Below are positions 13,501 through 26,537 of a stretch of 64,000 nt of DNA, piece after piece; the first letter of the stretch is position 1; each line of letters opens with the position of its first letter. The DNA lies in assembly GCF_041381155.1 (NCBI RefSeq), contig NC_091135.1, positions 68,781,418 through 68,845,417 of the forward strand, given 5' to 3'. The position numbers and the translations under genes are program-made. The DNA comes from Argopecten irradians. Lineage: Eukaryota > Mollusca > Bivalvia > Pectinida > Pectinidae. The notes below the pieces were generated by a model that saw only the letters and a list, made by a program, of their open reading frames with translations, made no database searches and was not told the DNA's origin.

Positions 13501-14580
13501 AATCCTTCATAACCATGTCGACCTTTGTGCTACTCATGAATCCTTCAGTAACCATGTCGACCTTTGTGCTACTCATGAATCCTTCAGTAACCATGTCGAC
13601 CTTTGTGCTACTCATGAATCCTTCAGTAACCATGTCGACCTTTGTGCTACTCATGAATCCTTCTATAACCATGTCGACCTTTGTGCTACTCGTGAATCCT
13701 TCTATAACCATGTCGACCTTTGTGCTACTCGTGAATCTTTCAGTAACCATGTCGACCTTTGTGCTACTCGTGAATCCTTCTATAACCATGTCGACCTTTG
13801 TGCTACTCGTGAATCCTTCTATAACCATGTCGACCTTTGTGCTACTCGTGAATCCTTCTATAACCATGTCGACCTTTGTGCTACTCATGAATCTTTCAGT
13901 AACCATGTCGACCTTTGTGCTACTCGTGAATCCTTCTATAACCATGTCGACCTTTGTGCTACTTATGAATCCTTCAATAACCATGTCGACCTTTGTGCTA
14001 CTCATGTGTCCTTCAGTAACCATGTCGACCTTTGTGCTACTCATGAATTCTTCAGTAACCATGTCGACCTTTGTGCTACTCATGAATCCTTCAGTAACCA
14101 TGTCGACCTTTGTGCTACTCGTGAATCCTTCAGTAACCATGTCGACCTTTGTGCTACTCGTGAATCCTTCAGTAACCATGTCGACCTTTGTGCTACTCAT
14201 GAATCCTTCAGTAACCATGTCGACCTTTGTGCTACTCGTGAATCCTTCTATAACCATGTCGACCTTTGTGCTACTCGTGAATGAATCCTTCTATAACCAT
14301 GTCGACCTTTGTGCTACTCGTGAATCCTTCTATAACCATGTCGACCTTTGTGCTACTCGTGAATCCTTCTATAACCATGTCGACCTTTGTGCTACTCATG
14401 AATCCTTCTATAACCATGTCGACCTTTGTGCTACTCATGAATCCTTCAGTAACCATGTCGACCTTTGTGCTACTCGTGAATCCTTCTATAACCATGTCGA
14501 CCTTTGTGCTACTCGTGAATCTTTCAGTAACCATGTCGACCTTTGTGCTACTCATGAATCCTTCAGTAACCATGTCGACC

Positions 14581-14680
14581 TTTGTGCTACTTATGAATCC
14601 TTCAGTAACCATTTCGACCTTTGTGCTACTCGTGAATCTTTCAGTAACCATGTCGACCACCTTTGTGCTATTCATGAATC
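14581..14680 (+). repeat. Composite satellite block with a 42-bp unit, copy 1
   Basis: Three successive rare variants occur together: a tat unit, a unit with atttcgac in place of atgtcgac, then a 42-bp unit with gtcgaccac followed by gctattc. The same triplet recurs at 16,571-16,670 and 26,437-26,537, and inverted near 6,950-7,030. This shows block-wise spread within the array. Confidence 0.85.
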
Positions 14681-16570
14681 CTTCAGTAACCATGTCGACC
14701 TTTGTGCTACTCATGAATCCTTCAGTAACCATGTCGACCTTTGTGCTACTCGTGAATCCTTCAGTAACCATGTCGACCTTTGTGCTACTCATGAATCCTT
14801 CAGTAACCATGTCGACCTTTGTGCTACTCGTGAATCCTTCTATAACCATGTCGACCTTTGTGCTACTCGTGAATCCTTCTATAACCATGTCGACCTTTGT
14901 GCTACTCGTGAATCCTTCTATAACCATGTCGACCTTTGTGCTACTCGTGAATCCTTCTATAACCATGTCGACCTTTGTGCTACTCGTGAATCCTTCTATA
15001 ACCATGTCGACCTTTGTGCTACTCGTGAATCCTTCTATAACCATGTCGACCTTTGTGCTACTCATGAATCCTTCAGTAACCATGTCGACCTTTGTGCTAC
15101 TCGTGAATCCTTCTATAACCATGTCGACCTTTGTGCTACTTATGAATCCTTCAATAACCATGTCGACCTTTGTGCTACTCATGAATCCTTCAGTAACCAT
15201 GTCGACCTTTGTGCTACTCATGAATCCTTCAGTAACCATGTCGACCTTTGTGCTACTCATGAATCCTTCAGTAACCATGTCGACCTTTGTGCTACTCGTG
15301 AATCCTTCAGTAACCATGTCGACCTTTGTGCTACTCGTGAATCCTTCTATAACCATGTCGACCTTTGTGCTACTCGTGAATCCTTCAGTAACCATGTCGA
15401 CCTTTGTGCTACTCGTGAATCCTTCTATAACCATGTCGACCTTTGTGCTACTCATGAATCCTTCAGTAACCATGTCGACCTTTGTGCTACTCGTGAATCC
15501 TTCAGTAACCATGTCGACCTTTGTGCTACTCGTGAATCCTTCAGTAACCATGTCGACCTTTGTGCTACTCATGAATCCTTCAGTAACCATGTCGACCTTT
15601 GTGCTACTCATGAATCCTTCAGTAACCATGTCGACCTTTGTGCTACTCGTGAATCCTTCAGTAACCATGTCGACCTTTGTGCTACTCGTGAATCCTTCTA
15701 TAACCATGTCGACCTTTGTGCTACTCGTGAATCCTTCTATAACCATGTCGACCTTTGTGCTACTCATGAATCCTTCAGTAACCATGTCGACCTTTGTGCT
15801 ACTCGTGAATCCTTCTATAACCATGTCGACCTTTGTGCTACTCGTGAATCCTTCTATAACCATGTCGACCTTTGTGCTACTCATGAATCCTTCAGTAACC
15901 ATGTCGACCTTTGTGCTACTCGTGAATCCTTCTATAACCATGTCGACCTTTGTGCTACTCATGAATCCTTCAGTAACCATGTCGACCTTTGTGCTACTCA
16001 TGTCCTTCAGAATCCATGTCGACCTTTGTGCTACTCGTGAATCCTTCAGTAACCATGTCGACCTTTGTGCTACTCATGAATCCTTCAGTAACCATGTCGA
16101 CCTTTGTGCTACTCATGAATCCTTCTATAACCATGTCGACCTTTGTGCTACTCATGAATCCTTCAGTAACCATGTCGACCTTTGTGCTACTCGTGAATCC
16201 TTCTATAACCATGTCGACCTTTGTGCTACTCGTGAATCCTTCTATAACCATGTCGACCTTTGTGCTACTCGTGAATCCTTCTATAACCATGTCGACCTTT
16301 GTGCTACTCGTGAATCCTTCTATAACCATGTCGACCTTTGTGCTACTCGTGAATCCTTCTATAACCATGTCGACCTTTGTGCTACTCATGAATCTTTCAG
16401 TAACCATGTCGACCTTTGTGCTACTCGTGAATCCTTCAGTAACCATGTCGACCTTTGTGCTACTCGTGAATCCTTCTATAACCATGTCGACCTTTGTGCT
16501 ACTCATGAATCCTTCAGTAACCATGTCGACCTTTGTGCTACTCATGAATCCTTCAGTAACCATGTCGACC

Positions 16571-16670
16571 TTTGTGCTACTTATGAATCCTTCAGTAACC
16601 ATTTCGACCTTTGTGCTACTCGTGAATCTTTCAGTAACCATGTCGACCACCTTTGTGCTATTCATGAATC
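16571..16670 (+). repeat. Composite satellite block with a 42-bp unit, copy 2
   Basis: Same ordered set of three rare unit variants as at 14,581, about 1.99 kb downstream. A second 42-bp unit follows at about 16,800, without the atttcgac neighbour. Confidence 0.85.
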
Positions 16671-19600
16671 CTTCAGTAACCATGTCGACCTTTGTGCTAC
16701 TCGTGAATCCTTCAGTAACCATGTCGACCTTTGTGCTACTCGTGAATCCTTCTATAACCATGTCGACCTTTGTGCTACTCGTGAATCTTTCAGTAACCAT
16801 GTCGACCACCTTTGTGCTATTCATGAATCTTTCAGTAACCATGTCGACCTTTGTGCTACTCATGAATCCTTCAGTAACCATGTCGACCTTTGTGCTACTC
16901 ATGAATCCTTCAGTAACCATGTCGACCTTTGTGCTACTCGTGAATCCTTCTATAACCATGTCGACCTTTGTGCTACTCGTGAATCCTTCTATAACCATGT
17001 CGACCTTTGTGCTACTCGTGAATCCTTCTATAACCATGTCGACCTTTGTGCTACTCATGAATCTTTCAGTAACCATGTCGACCTTTGTGCTACTCGTGAA
17101 TCCTTCTATAACCATGTCGACCTTTGTGCTACTCGTGAATCCTTCTATAACCATGTCGACCTTTGTGCTACTCGTGAATCCTTCAGTAACCATGTCGACC
17201 TTTGTGCTACTCATGAATCCTTCAGTAACCATGTCGACCTTTGTGCTACTCATGAATCCTTCAGTAACCATGTCGACCTTTGTGCTACTCATGAATCCTT
17301 CTATAACCATGTCGACCTTTGTGCTACTCATGAATCCTTCAGTAACCATGTCGACCTTTGTGCTACTCATGAATCCTTCAGTAACCATGTCGACCTTTGT
17401 GCTACTCGTGAATCCTTCTATAACCATGTCGACCTTTGTGCTACTCGTGAATCCTTCAGTAACCATGTCGACCTTTGTGCTACTCGTGAATCCTTCTATA
17501 ACCATGTCGACCTTTGTGCTACTCGTGAATCCTTCTATAACCATGTCGACCTTTGTGCTACTCGTGAATCCTTCTATAACCATGTCGACCTTTGTGCTAC
17601 TTATGAATCCTTCAATAACCATGTCGACCTTTGTGCTACTCATGTGTCCTTCAGTAACCATGTCGACCTTTGTGCTACTCGTGAATCCTTCTATAACCAT
17701 GTCGACCTTTGTGCTACTCGTGAATCCTTCAGTAACCATGTCGACCTTTGTGCTACTCGTGAATCCTTCTATAACCATGTCGACCTTTGTGCTACTCGTG
17801 AATCCTTCAGTAACCATGTCGACCTTTGTGCTACTCGTGAATCTTTCAGTAACCATGTCGACCTTTGTGCTACTTATGAATCCTTCAGTAACCATGTCGA
17901 CCTTTGTGCTACTCGTGAATCCTTCAGTAACCATGTCGACCTTTGTGCTACTCGTGAATCCTTCATAACCATGTCGACCTTTGTGCTACTCGTGAATCCT
18001 TCAGTAACCATGTCGACCTTTGTGCTACTCATGAATCCTTTCAGTAACCATGTCGACCTTTGTGCTACTCATGAATCCTTCTATAACCATGTCGACCTTT
18101 GTGCTACTCATGAATCCTTCAGTAACCATGTCGACCTTTGTGCTACTCATGAATCCTTCAGTAACCATGTCGACCTTTGTGCTACTCATGAATCTTTCAG
18201 TAACCATGTCGACCTTTGTGCTACTCATGAATCCTTCAGTAACCATGTCGACCTTTGTGCTACTCATGAATCCTTCAGTAACCATGTCGACCTTTGTGCT
18301 ACTCGTGAATCCTTCTATAACCATGTCGACCTTTGTGCTACTCGTGAATCCTTCTATAACCATGTCGACCTTTGTGCTACTCGTGAATCCTTCTATAACC
18401 ATGTCGACCTTTGTGCTACTCGTGAATCCTTCTATAACCATGTCGACCTTTGTGCTACTCATGAATCCTTCAGTAACCATGTCGACCTTTGTGCTACTCA
18501 TGAATCCTTCAGTAACCATGTCGACCTTTGTGCTACTCATGAATCCTTCAGTAACCATGTCGACCTTTGTGCTACTCATGAATCCTTCAGTAACCATGTC
18601 GACCTTTGTGCTACTCGTGAATCCTTCTATAACCATGTCGACCTTTGTGCTACTCATCTGTCCTTCAGTAACCATGTCGACCTTTGTGCTACTCATGAAT
18701 CCTTCAGTAACCATGTCGACCTTTGTGCTACTCGTGAATCCTTCTATAACCATGTCGACCTTTGTGCTACTCGTGAATCCTTTAAACATGTCGACCTTTG
18801 TGCTACTCATGAATCCTTCAGTAACCATGTCGACCTTTGTGCTACTCATGAATCCTTCAGTAACCATGTCGACCTTTGTGCTACTCATGAATCCTTCAGT
18901 AACCATGTCGACCTTTGTGCTACTCGTGAATCCTTCTATAACCATGTCGACCTTTGTGCTACTCGTGAATCCTTCTATAACCATGTCGACCTTTGTGCTA
19001 CTCGTGAATCCTTCTATAACCATGTCGACCTTTGTGCTACTCGTGAATCCTTCTATAACCATGTCGACCTTTGTGCTACTCGTGAATCCTTCTATAACCA
19101 TGTCGACCTTTGTGCTACTCGTGAATCCTTCTATAACCATGTCGACCTTTGTGCTACTCGTGAATCCTTCTATAACCATGTCGACCTTTGTGCTACTCAT
19201 GAATCCTTCAGTATGTAACCTCGTGAATCTTTCAGTAACCATGTCGACCCCCTTTGTGCTACTCATGAATCCTTCAGTAACCATGTCGACCTTTGTGCTA
19301 CTTATGAATCCTTCAGTAACCATGTCGACCTTTGTGCTACTCATGAATCCTTCAGTAACCATGTCGACCTTTGTGCTACTCATGAATCCTTCAGTAACCA
19401 TGTCGACCTTTGTGCTACTCATGAATCCTTCAGTAACCATGTCGACCTTTGTGCTACTCATGAATCCTTCAGTAACCATGTCGACCTTTGTGCTACTCGT
19501 GAATCCTTCAGTAACCATGTCGACCTTTGTGCTACTCATGAATCCTTCAGTAACCATGTCGACCTTTGTGCTACTCGTGAATCCTTCTATAACCATGTCG

Positions 19601-22600
19601 ACCTTTGTGCTACTCGTGAATCCTTCTATAACCATGTCGACCTTTGTGCTACTCATGAATCTTTCAGTAACCATGTCGACCTTTGTGCTACTCGTGAATC
19701 CTTCTATAACCATGTCGACCTTTGTGCTACTTATGAATCCTTCTATAACCATGTCGACCTTTGTGCTACTCGTGAATCCTTCTATAACCATGTCGACCTT
19801 TGTGCTACTCGTGAATCCTTCTATAACCATGTCGACCTTTGTGCTACTCGTGAATCCTTCTATAACCATGTCGACCTTTGTGCTACTCATGAATCCTTCA
19901 GTAACCATGTCGACCTTTGTGCTACTCGTGAATCCTTCAGTAACCATGTCGACCTTTGTGCTACTCGTGAATCCTTCTATAACCATGTCGACCTTTGTGC
20001 TACTTATGAATCCTTCAATAACCATGTCGACCTTTGTGCTACTCATGAATCCTTCAGTAACCATGTCGACCTTTGTGCTACTCATGAATCCTTCAGTAAC
20101 CATGTCGACCTTTGTGCTACTCGTGAATCCTTCAGTAACCATGTCGACCTTTGTGCTACTTATGAATCCTTCAGTAACCATGTCGACCTTTGTGCTGCTC
20201 ATGTGTCCTTCAGTAACTTTGTCGACCTTTGTGCTACTCATGAATCCTTCAGTAACCATGTCGAACTTTGTGCTACTTATGAATCCTTCAGTAACCATGT
20301 CGACCTTTGTGCTACTCATGAATCCTTCAGTAACCATGTCGACCTTTGTGCTACTTATGAATCCTTCAGTAACCATGTCGACCTTTGTGCTACTCGTGAA
20401 TCTTTCAGTAACCATGTCGACCTTTGTGCTATTCATGAATCCTTCAGTAACCATGTCGACCTTTGTGCTACTCATGAATCCTTCAGTAACCATGTCGACC
20501 TTTGTGCTACTCGTGAATCCTTCTATAACCATGTCGACCTTTGTGCTACTCGTGAATCCTTCAGTAACCATGTCGACCTTTGTGCTACTCGTGAATCCTT
20601 CTATAACCATGTCGACCTTTGTGCTACTTATGAATCTTTCAGTAACCATGTCGACCTTTGTGCTACTCGTGAATCCTTCTATAACCATGTCGACCTTTGT
20701 GCTACTCATGAATCCTTCAGTAACCATGTCGACCTTTGTGCTACTCATGAATCCTTCAGTAACCATGTCGACCTTTGTGCTACTCGTGAATCCTTCAGTA
20801 ACCATGTCGACCTTTGTGCTACTCATGAATCCTTCAGTAACCATGTCGACCTTTGTGCTACTCATGAATCCTTCAGTAACCATGTCGACCTTTGTGCTAC
20901 TCGTGAATCCTTCTATAACCATGTCGACCTTTGTGCTACTCGTGAATCCTTCTATAACCATGTCGACCTTTGTGCTACTCGTGAATCCTTCTATAACCAT
21001 GTCGACCTTTGTGCTACTCGTGACTTCGTGAATCCTTCTATAACCATGTCGACCTTTGTGCTACTCATGAATCCTTCAGTAACCATGTCGACCTTTGTGC
21101 TACTCGTGAATCCTTCTATAACCATGTCGACCTTTGTGCTACTCGTGAATCCTTCTATAACCATGTCGACCTTTGTGCTACTCGTGAATCCTTCTATAAC
21201 CATGTCGACCTTTGTGCTACTCATGAATCCTTCAGTAACCATGTCGACCTTTGTGCTACTCGTGAATCCTTCTATAACCATGTCGACCTTTGTGCTACTT
21301 ATGAATCCTTCAGTAACCATGTCGACCTTTGTGCTACTTTGTTCTAACCATGTCGACTTTGTGCTATCATGAATCCTTCAGTAACCATGTCGACCTTTGT
21401 GCTACTCATGAATCCTTCAGTAACCATGTCGACCTTTGTGCTACTCATGAATCCTTCAGTAACCATGTCGACCTTTGTGCTACTCATGAATCCTTCAGTA
21501 ACCATGTCGACCTTTGTGCTACTCGTGAATCCTTCAGTAACCATGTCGACCTTTGTGCTACTCATGAATCCTTCAGTAACCATGTCGACCTTTGTGCTAC
21601 TCATGAATCTTTCAGTAACCATGTCGACCTTTGTGCTACTCGTGAATCCTTCTATAACCATGTCGACCTTTGTGCTACTCGTGAATCTTTCAGTAACCAT
21701 GTCGACCTTTGTGCTACTCATGAATCCTTCAGTAACCATGTCGACCTTTGTGCTACTCGTGAATCCTTCAGTAACCATGTCGACCTTTGTGCTACTCGTG
21801 AATCCTTCAGTAACCATGTCGACCTTTGTGCTATTCATGAATCTTTCAGTAACCATGTCGACCTTTGTGCTACTCATGAATCCTTCAGTAACCATGTCGA
21901 CCTTTGTGCTACTCGTGAATCCTTCTATAACCATGTCGACCTTTGTGCTACTCGTGAATCCTTCTATAACCATGTCGACCTTTGTGCTACTCGTGAATCT
22001 TTCAGTAACCATGTCGACCTTTGTGCTACTCGTGAATCCTTCTATAACCAAGTCGACCTTTGTGCTACTCGTGAATCTTTCAGTAACCATGTCGACCTTT
22101 GTGCTACTCGTGAATCCTTCTATAACCATGTCGACCATTGTGCTACTTATGAATCCTTCAATAACCATGTCGACCTTTGTGCTACTCATGAATCCTTCAG
22201 TAACCATGTCGACCTTTGTGCTACTCATGAATCCTTCAGTAACCATGTCGACCTTTGTGCTACTCATGAATCCTTCAGTAACCATGTCGACCTTTGTGCT
22301 ACTCGTGAATCCTTCAGTAACCATGTCGACCTTTGTGCTACTCGTGAATCCTTCTATAACCATGTCGACCTTTGTGCTACTCGTGAATCCTTCAGTAACC
22401 ATGTCGACCTTTGTGCTACTCATGAATCCTTCAGTAACCATGTCGACCTTTGTGCTACTCGTGAATCCTTCTATAACCATGTCGACCTTTGTGCTACTCG
22501 TGAATCTTTCAGTAACCATGTCGACCTTTGTGCTACTCGTGAATCCTTCTATAACCATGTCGACCTTTGTGCTACTCGTGAATCCTTCTATAACCATGTC

Positions 22601-25600
22601 GACCTTTGTGCTACTCGTGAATCCTTCTATAACCATGTCGACCTTTGTGCTACTCGTGAATCCTTCTATAACCATGTCGACCTTTGTGCTACTCGTGAAT
22701 CCTTCTATAACCATGTCGACCTTTGTGCTACTCGTGAATCCTTCAGTAACCATGTCGACCTTTGTGCTACTCGTGAATCCTTCATAACCATGTCGACCTT
22801 TGTGCTACTCATGAATCCTTCAGTAACCATGTCGACCTTTGTGCTACTCATGAATCCTTCAGTAACCATGTCGACCTTTGTGCTACTCATGAATCCTTCA
22901 GTAACCATGTCGACCTTTGTGCTACTCGTGAATCCTTCTATAACCATGTCGACCTTTGTGCTACTATGTGCACTTGTGTAATCCTTCATAACCATGTCGA
23001 CCTTTGTGCTACTCATGAATCCTTCAGTAACCATGTCGACCTTTGTGCTACTCATGAATCCTTCATAACCCATGTCGACCTTTGTGCTACTCATGAATCC
23101 TTCAGTAACCATGTCGACCTTTGTGCTACTCGTGAATCCTTCAGTAACCATGTCGACCTTTGTGCTACTCATGAATCCTTCAGTAACCATGTCGACCTTT
23201 GTGCTACTCATGAATCCTTCAGTAACCATGTCGACCTTTGTGCTACTCGTGAATCCTTCAGTAACCATGTCGACCTTTGTGCTACTCATGAATCCTTCAG
23301 TAACCATGTCGACCTTTGTGCTACTCATGAATCCTTCAGTAACCATGTCGACCTTTGTGCTACTCGTGAATCCTTCTATAACCATGTCGACCTTTGTGCT
23401 ACTCGTGAATCCTTCTATAACCATGTCGACCTTTGTGCTACTCGTGAATCCTTCTATAACCATGTCGACCTTTGTGCTACTCGTGAATCCTTCTATAACC
23501 ATGTCGACCTTTGTGCTACTCGTGAATCCTTCTATAACCATGTCGACCTTTGTGCTACTCATGAATCCTTCAGTAACCATGTCGACCTTTGTGCTACTCG
23601 TGAATCCTTCTATAACCATGTCGACCTTTGTGCTACTCGTGAATCCTTCTATAACCATGTCGACCTTTGTGCTACTCATGAATCCTTCAGTAACCATGTC
23701 GACCTTTGTGCTACTCATGAATCCTTCAGTAACCATGTCGACCTTTGTGCTACTCGTGAATCCTTCTATAACCATGTCGACCTTTGTGCTACTCATGAAT
23801 CCTTCAGTAACCATGTCGACCTTTGTGCTACTCATGAATCCTTCAGTAACCATGTCGACCTTTGTGCTACTCGTGAATCCTTCAGTAACCATGTCGACCT
23901 TTGTGCTACTCGTGAATCCTTCAGTAACCATGTCGACCTTTGTGCTACTCGTGAATCCTTCTATAACCATGTCGACCTTTGTGCTACTCGTGAATCCTTC
24001 AGTAACCATGTCGACCTTTGTGCTACTCATGAATCCTTCAGTAACCATGTCGACCTTTGTGCTACTCGTGAATCCTTCTATAACCATGTCGACCTTTGTG
24101 CTACTCGTGAATCCTTCTATAACCATGTCGACCTTTGTGCTACTCGTGAATCCTTCTATAACCATGTCGACCTTTGTGCTACTCGTGAATCCTTCTATAA
24201 CCATGTCGACCTTTGTGCTACTCGTGAATCCTTCAATAACCATGTCGACCTTTGTGCTACTACTCGTGAATCCTTCAGTAACCATGTCGACCTTTGTGCT
24301 ACTCGTGAATCCTTCTATAACCATGTCGACCTTTGTGCTACTCGTGAATCCTTCTATAACCATGTCGACCTTTGTGCTACTCGTGAATCCTTCTATAACC
24401 ATGTCGACCTTTGTGCTACTCATGAATCCTTCAGTAACCATGTCGACCTTTGTGCTACTCATGAATCCTTCAGTAACCATGTCGACCTTTGTGCTACTCA
24501 TGAATCCTTCAGTAACCATGTCGACCTTTGTGCTACTCATGAATCCTTCAGTAACCATGTCGACCTTTTGTGCTATTCATGAATCCTTCAGTAACCATGT
24601 CGACCTTTGTGCTACTCATGAATCCTTCAGTAACCATGTCGACCTTTGTGCTACTCGTGAATCCTTCTATAACCATGTCGACCTTTGTGCTACTCGTGAA
24701 TCCTTCTATAACCAAGTCGACCTTTGTGCTACTCATGAATCCTTCAGTAACCATGTCGACCTTTGTGCTACTCGTGAATCCTTCTATAACCATGTCGACC
24801 TTTGTGCTACTCGTGAATCTTTCAGTAACCATGTCGACCTTTGTGCTACTCGTGAATCCTTCTATAACCATGTCGACCTTTGTGCTACTTATGAATCCTT
24901 CAGTAACCATGTCGACCTTTGTGCTACTCGTGAATCCTTCTATAACCATGTCGACCTTTGTGCTACTCGTGAATCCTTCTATAACCATGTCGACCTTTGT
25001 GCTACTCGTGAATCCTTCTATAACCATGTCGACATTTGTGCTACTTATGAATCCTTCAATAACCATGTCGACCTTTGTGCTACTCATGAATCCTTCAGTA
25101 ACCATGTCGACCTTTGTGCTACTCATGAATCCTTCAGTAACCATGTCGACCTTTGTGCTACTCGTGAATCCTTCTATAACCATGTCGACCTTTGTGCTAC
25201 TCGTGAATCCTTCTATAACCATGTCGACCTTTGTGCTACTCATGAATCCTTCAGTAACCATGTCGACCTTTGTGCTACTCATGAATCCTTCAGTAACCAT
25301 GTCGACCTTTGTGCTACTCGTGAATCCTTCAATAACCATGTCGACCTTTGTGCTACTCATGAATCCTTCAGTAACCATGTCGACCTTTGTGCTACTCGTG
25401 AATCCTTCAGTAACCATGTCGACCTTTGTGCTACTTATGAATCCTTCAATAACCATGTCGACCTTTGTGCTACTCATGAATCCTTCAGTAACCATGTCGA
25501 CCTTTGTGCTACTCGTGAATCCTTCAGTAACCATGTCGACCTTTGTGCTACTCGTGAATCCTTCAGTAACCATGTCGACCTTTGTGCTACTCGTGAATCC

Positions 25601-26436
25601 TTCAGTAACCATGTCGACCTTTGTGCTACTCGTGAATCCTTCAGTAACCATGTCGACCTTTGTGCTACTCGTGAATCCTTCAGTAACCATGTCGACCTTT
25701 GTGCTACTCTGAATCCTTCAGTAACCATGTCGACCTTTGTGCTACTCTGAATCCTTCATAACCATGTCGACCTTTGTGCTACTCGTGAATCCTTTCAGTA
25801 ACCATGTCGACCTTTGTGCTACTCGTGAATCCTTCTATAACCATGTCGACCTTTGTGCTACTCGTGAATCCTTCAGTAACCATGTCGACCTTTGTGCTAC
25901 TCATGAATCCTTCAGTAACCATGTCGACCTTTGTGCTACTCATGAATCCTTCAGTAACCATGTCGACCTTTGTGCTACTCATGAATCCTTCAGTAACCAT
26001 GTCGACCTTTGTGCTACTCGTGAATCTTTCAGTAACCATGTCGACCTTTGTGCTATTCATGAATCCTTCAGTAACCATGTCGACCTTTGTGCTACTCATG
26101 AATCCTTCAGTAACCATGTCGACCTTTGTGCTACTCGTGAATCCTTCAGTAACCATGTCGACCTTTGTGCTACTCGTGAATCCTTCTATAACCATGTCGA
26201 CCTTTGTGCTACTCGTGAATCCTTCTATAACCATGTCGACCTTTGTGCTACTCGTGAATCCTTCTATAACCAAGTCGACCTTTGTGCTACTCATGAATCT
26301 TTCAGTAACCATGTCGACCTTTGTGCTACTCGTGAATCCTTCTATAACCATGTCGACCATTGTGCTACTTATGAATCCTTCAATAACCATGTCGACCTTT
26401 GTGCTACTCATGTGTCCTTCAGTAACCATGTCGACC

Positions 26437-26537
26437 TTTGTGCTACTTATGAATCCTTCAGTAACCATTTCGACCTTTGTGCTACTCGTGAATCTTTCAG
26501 TAACCATGTCGACCACCTTTGTGCTATTCATGAATCC
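26437..26537 (+). repeat. Composite satellite block with a 42-bp unit, copy 3
   Basis: Same ordered set of rare variants as at 14,581 and 16,571, about 9.9 kb further on. It is preceded by a unit with catgtgtcc, which also recurs elsewhere (7,690, 9,178, 10,656, 14,005, 17,641, 31,720). Confidence 0.85.
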
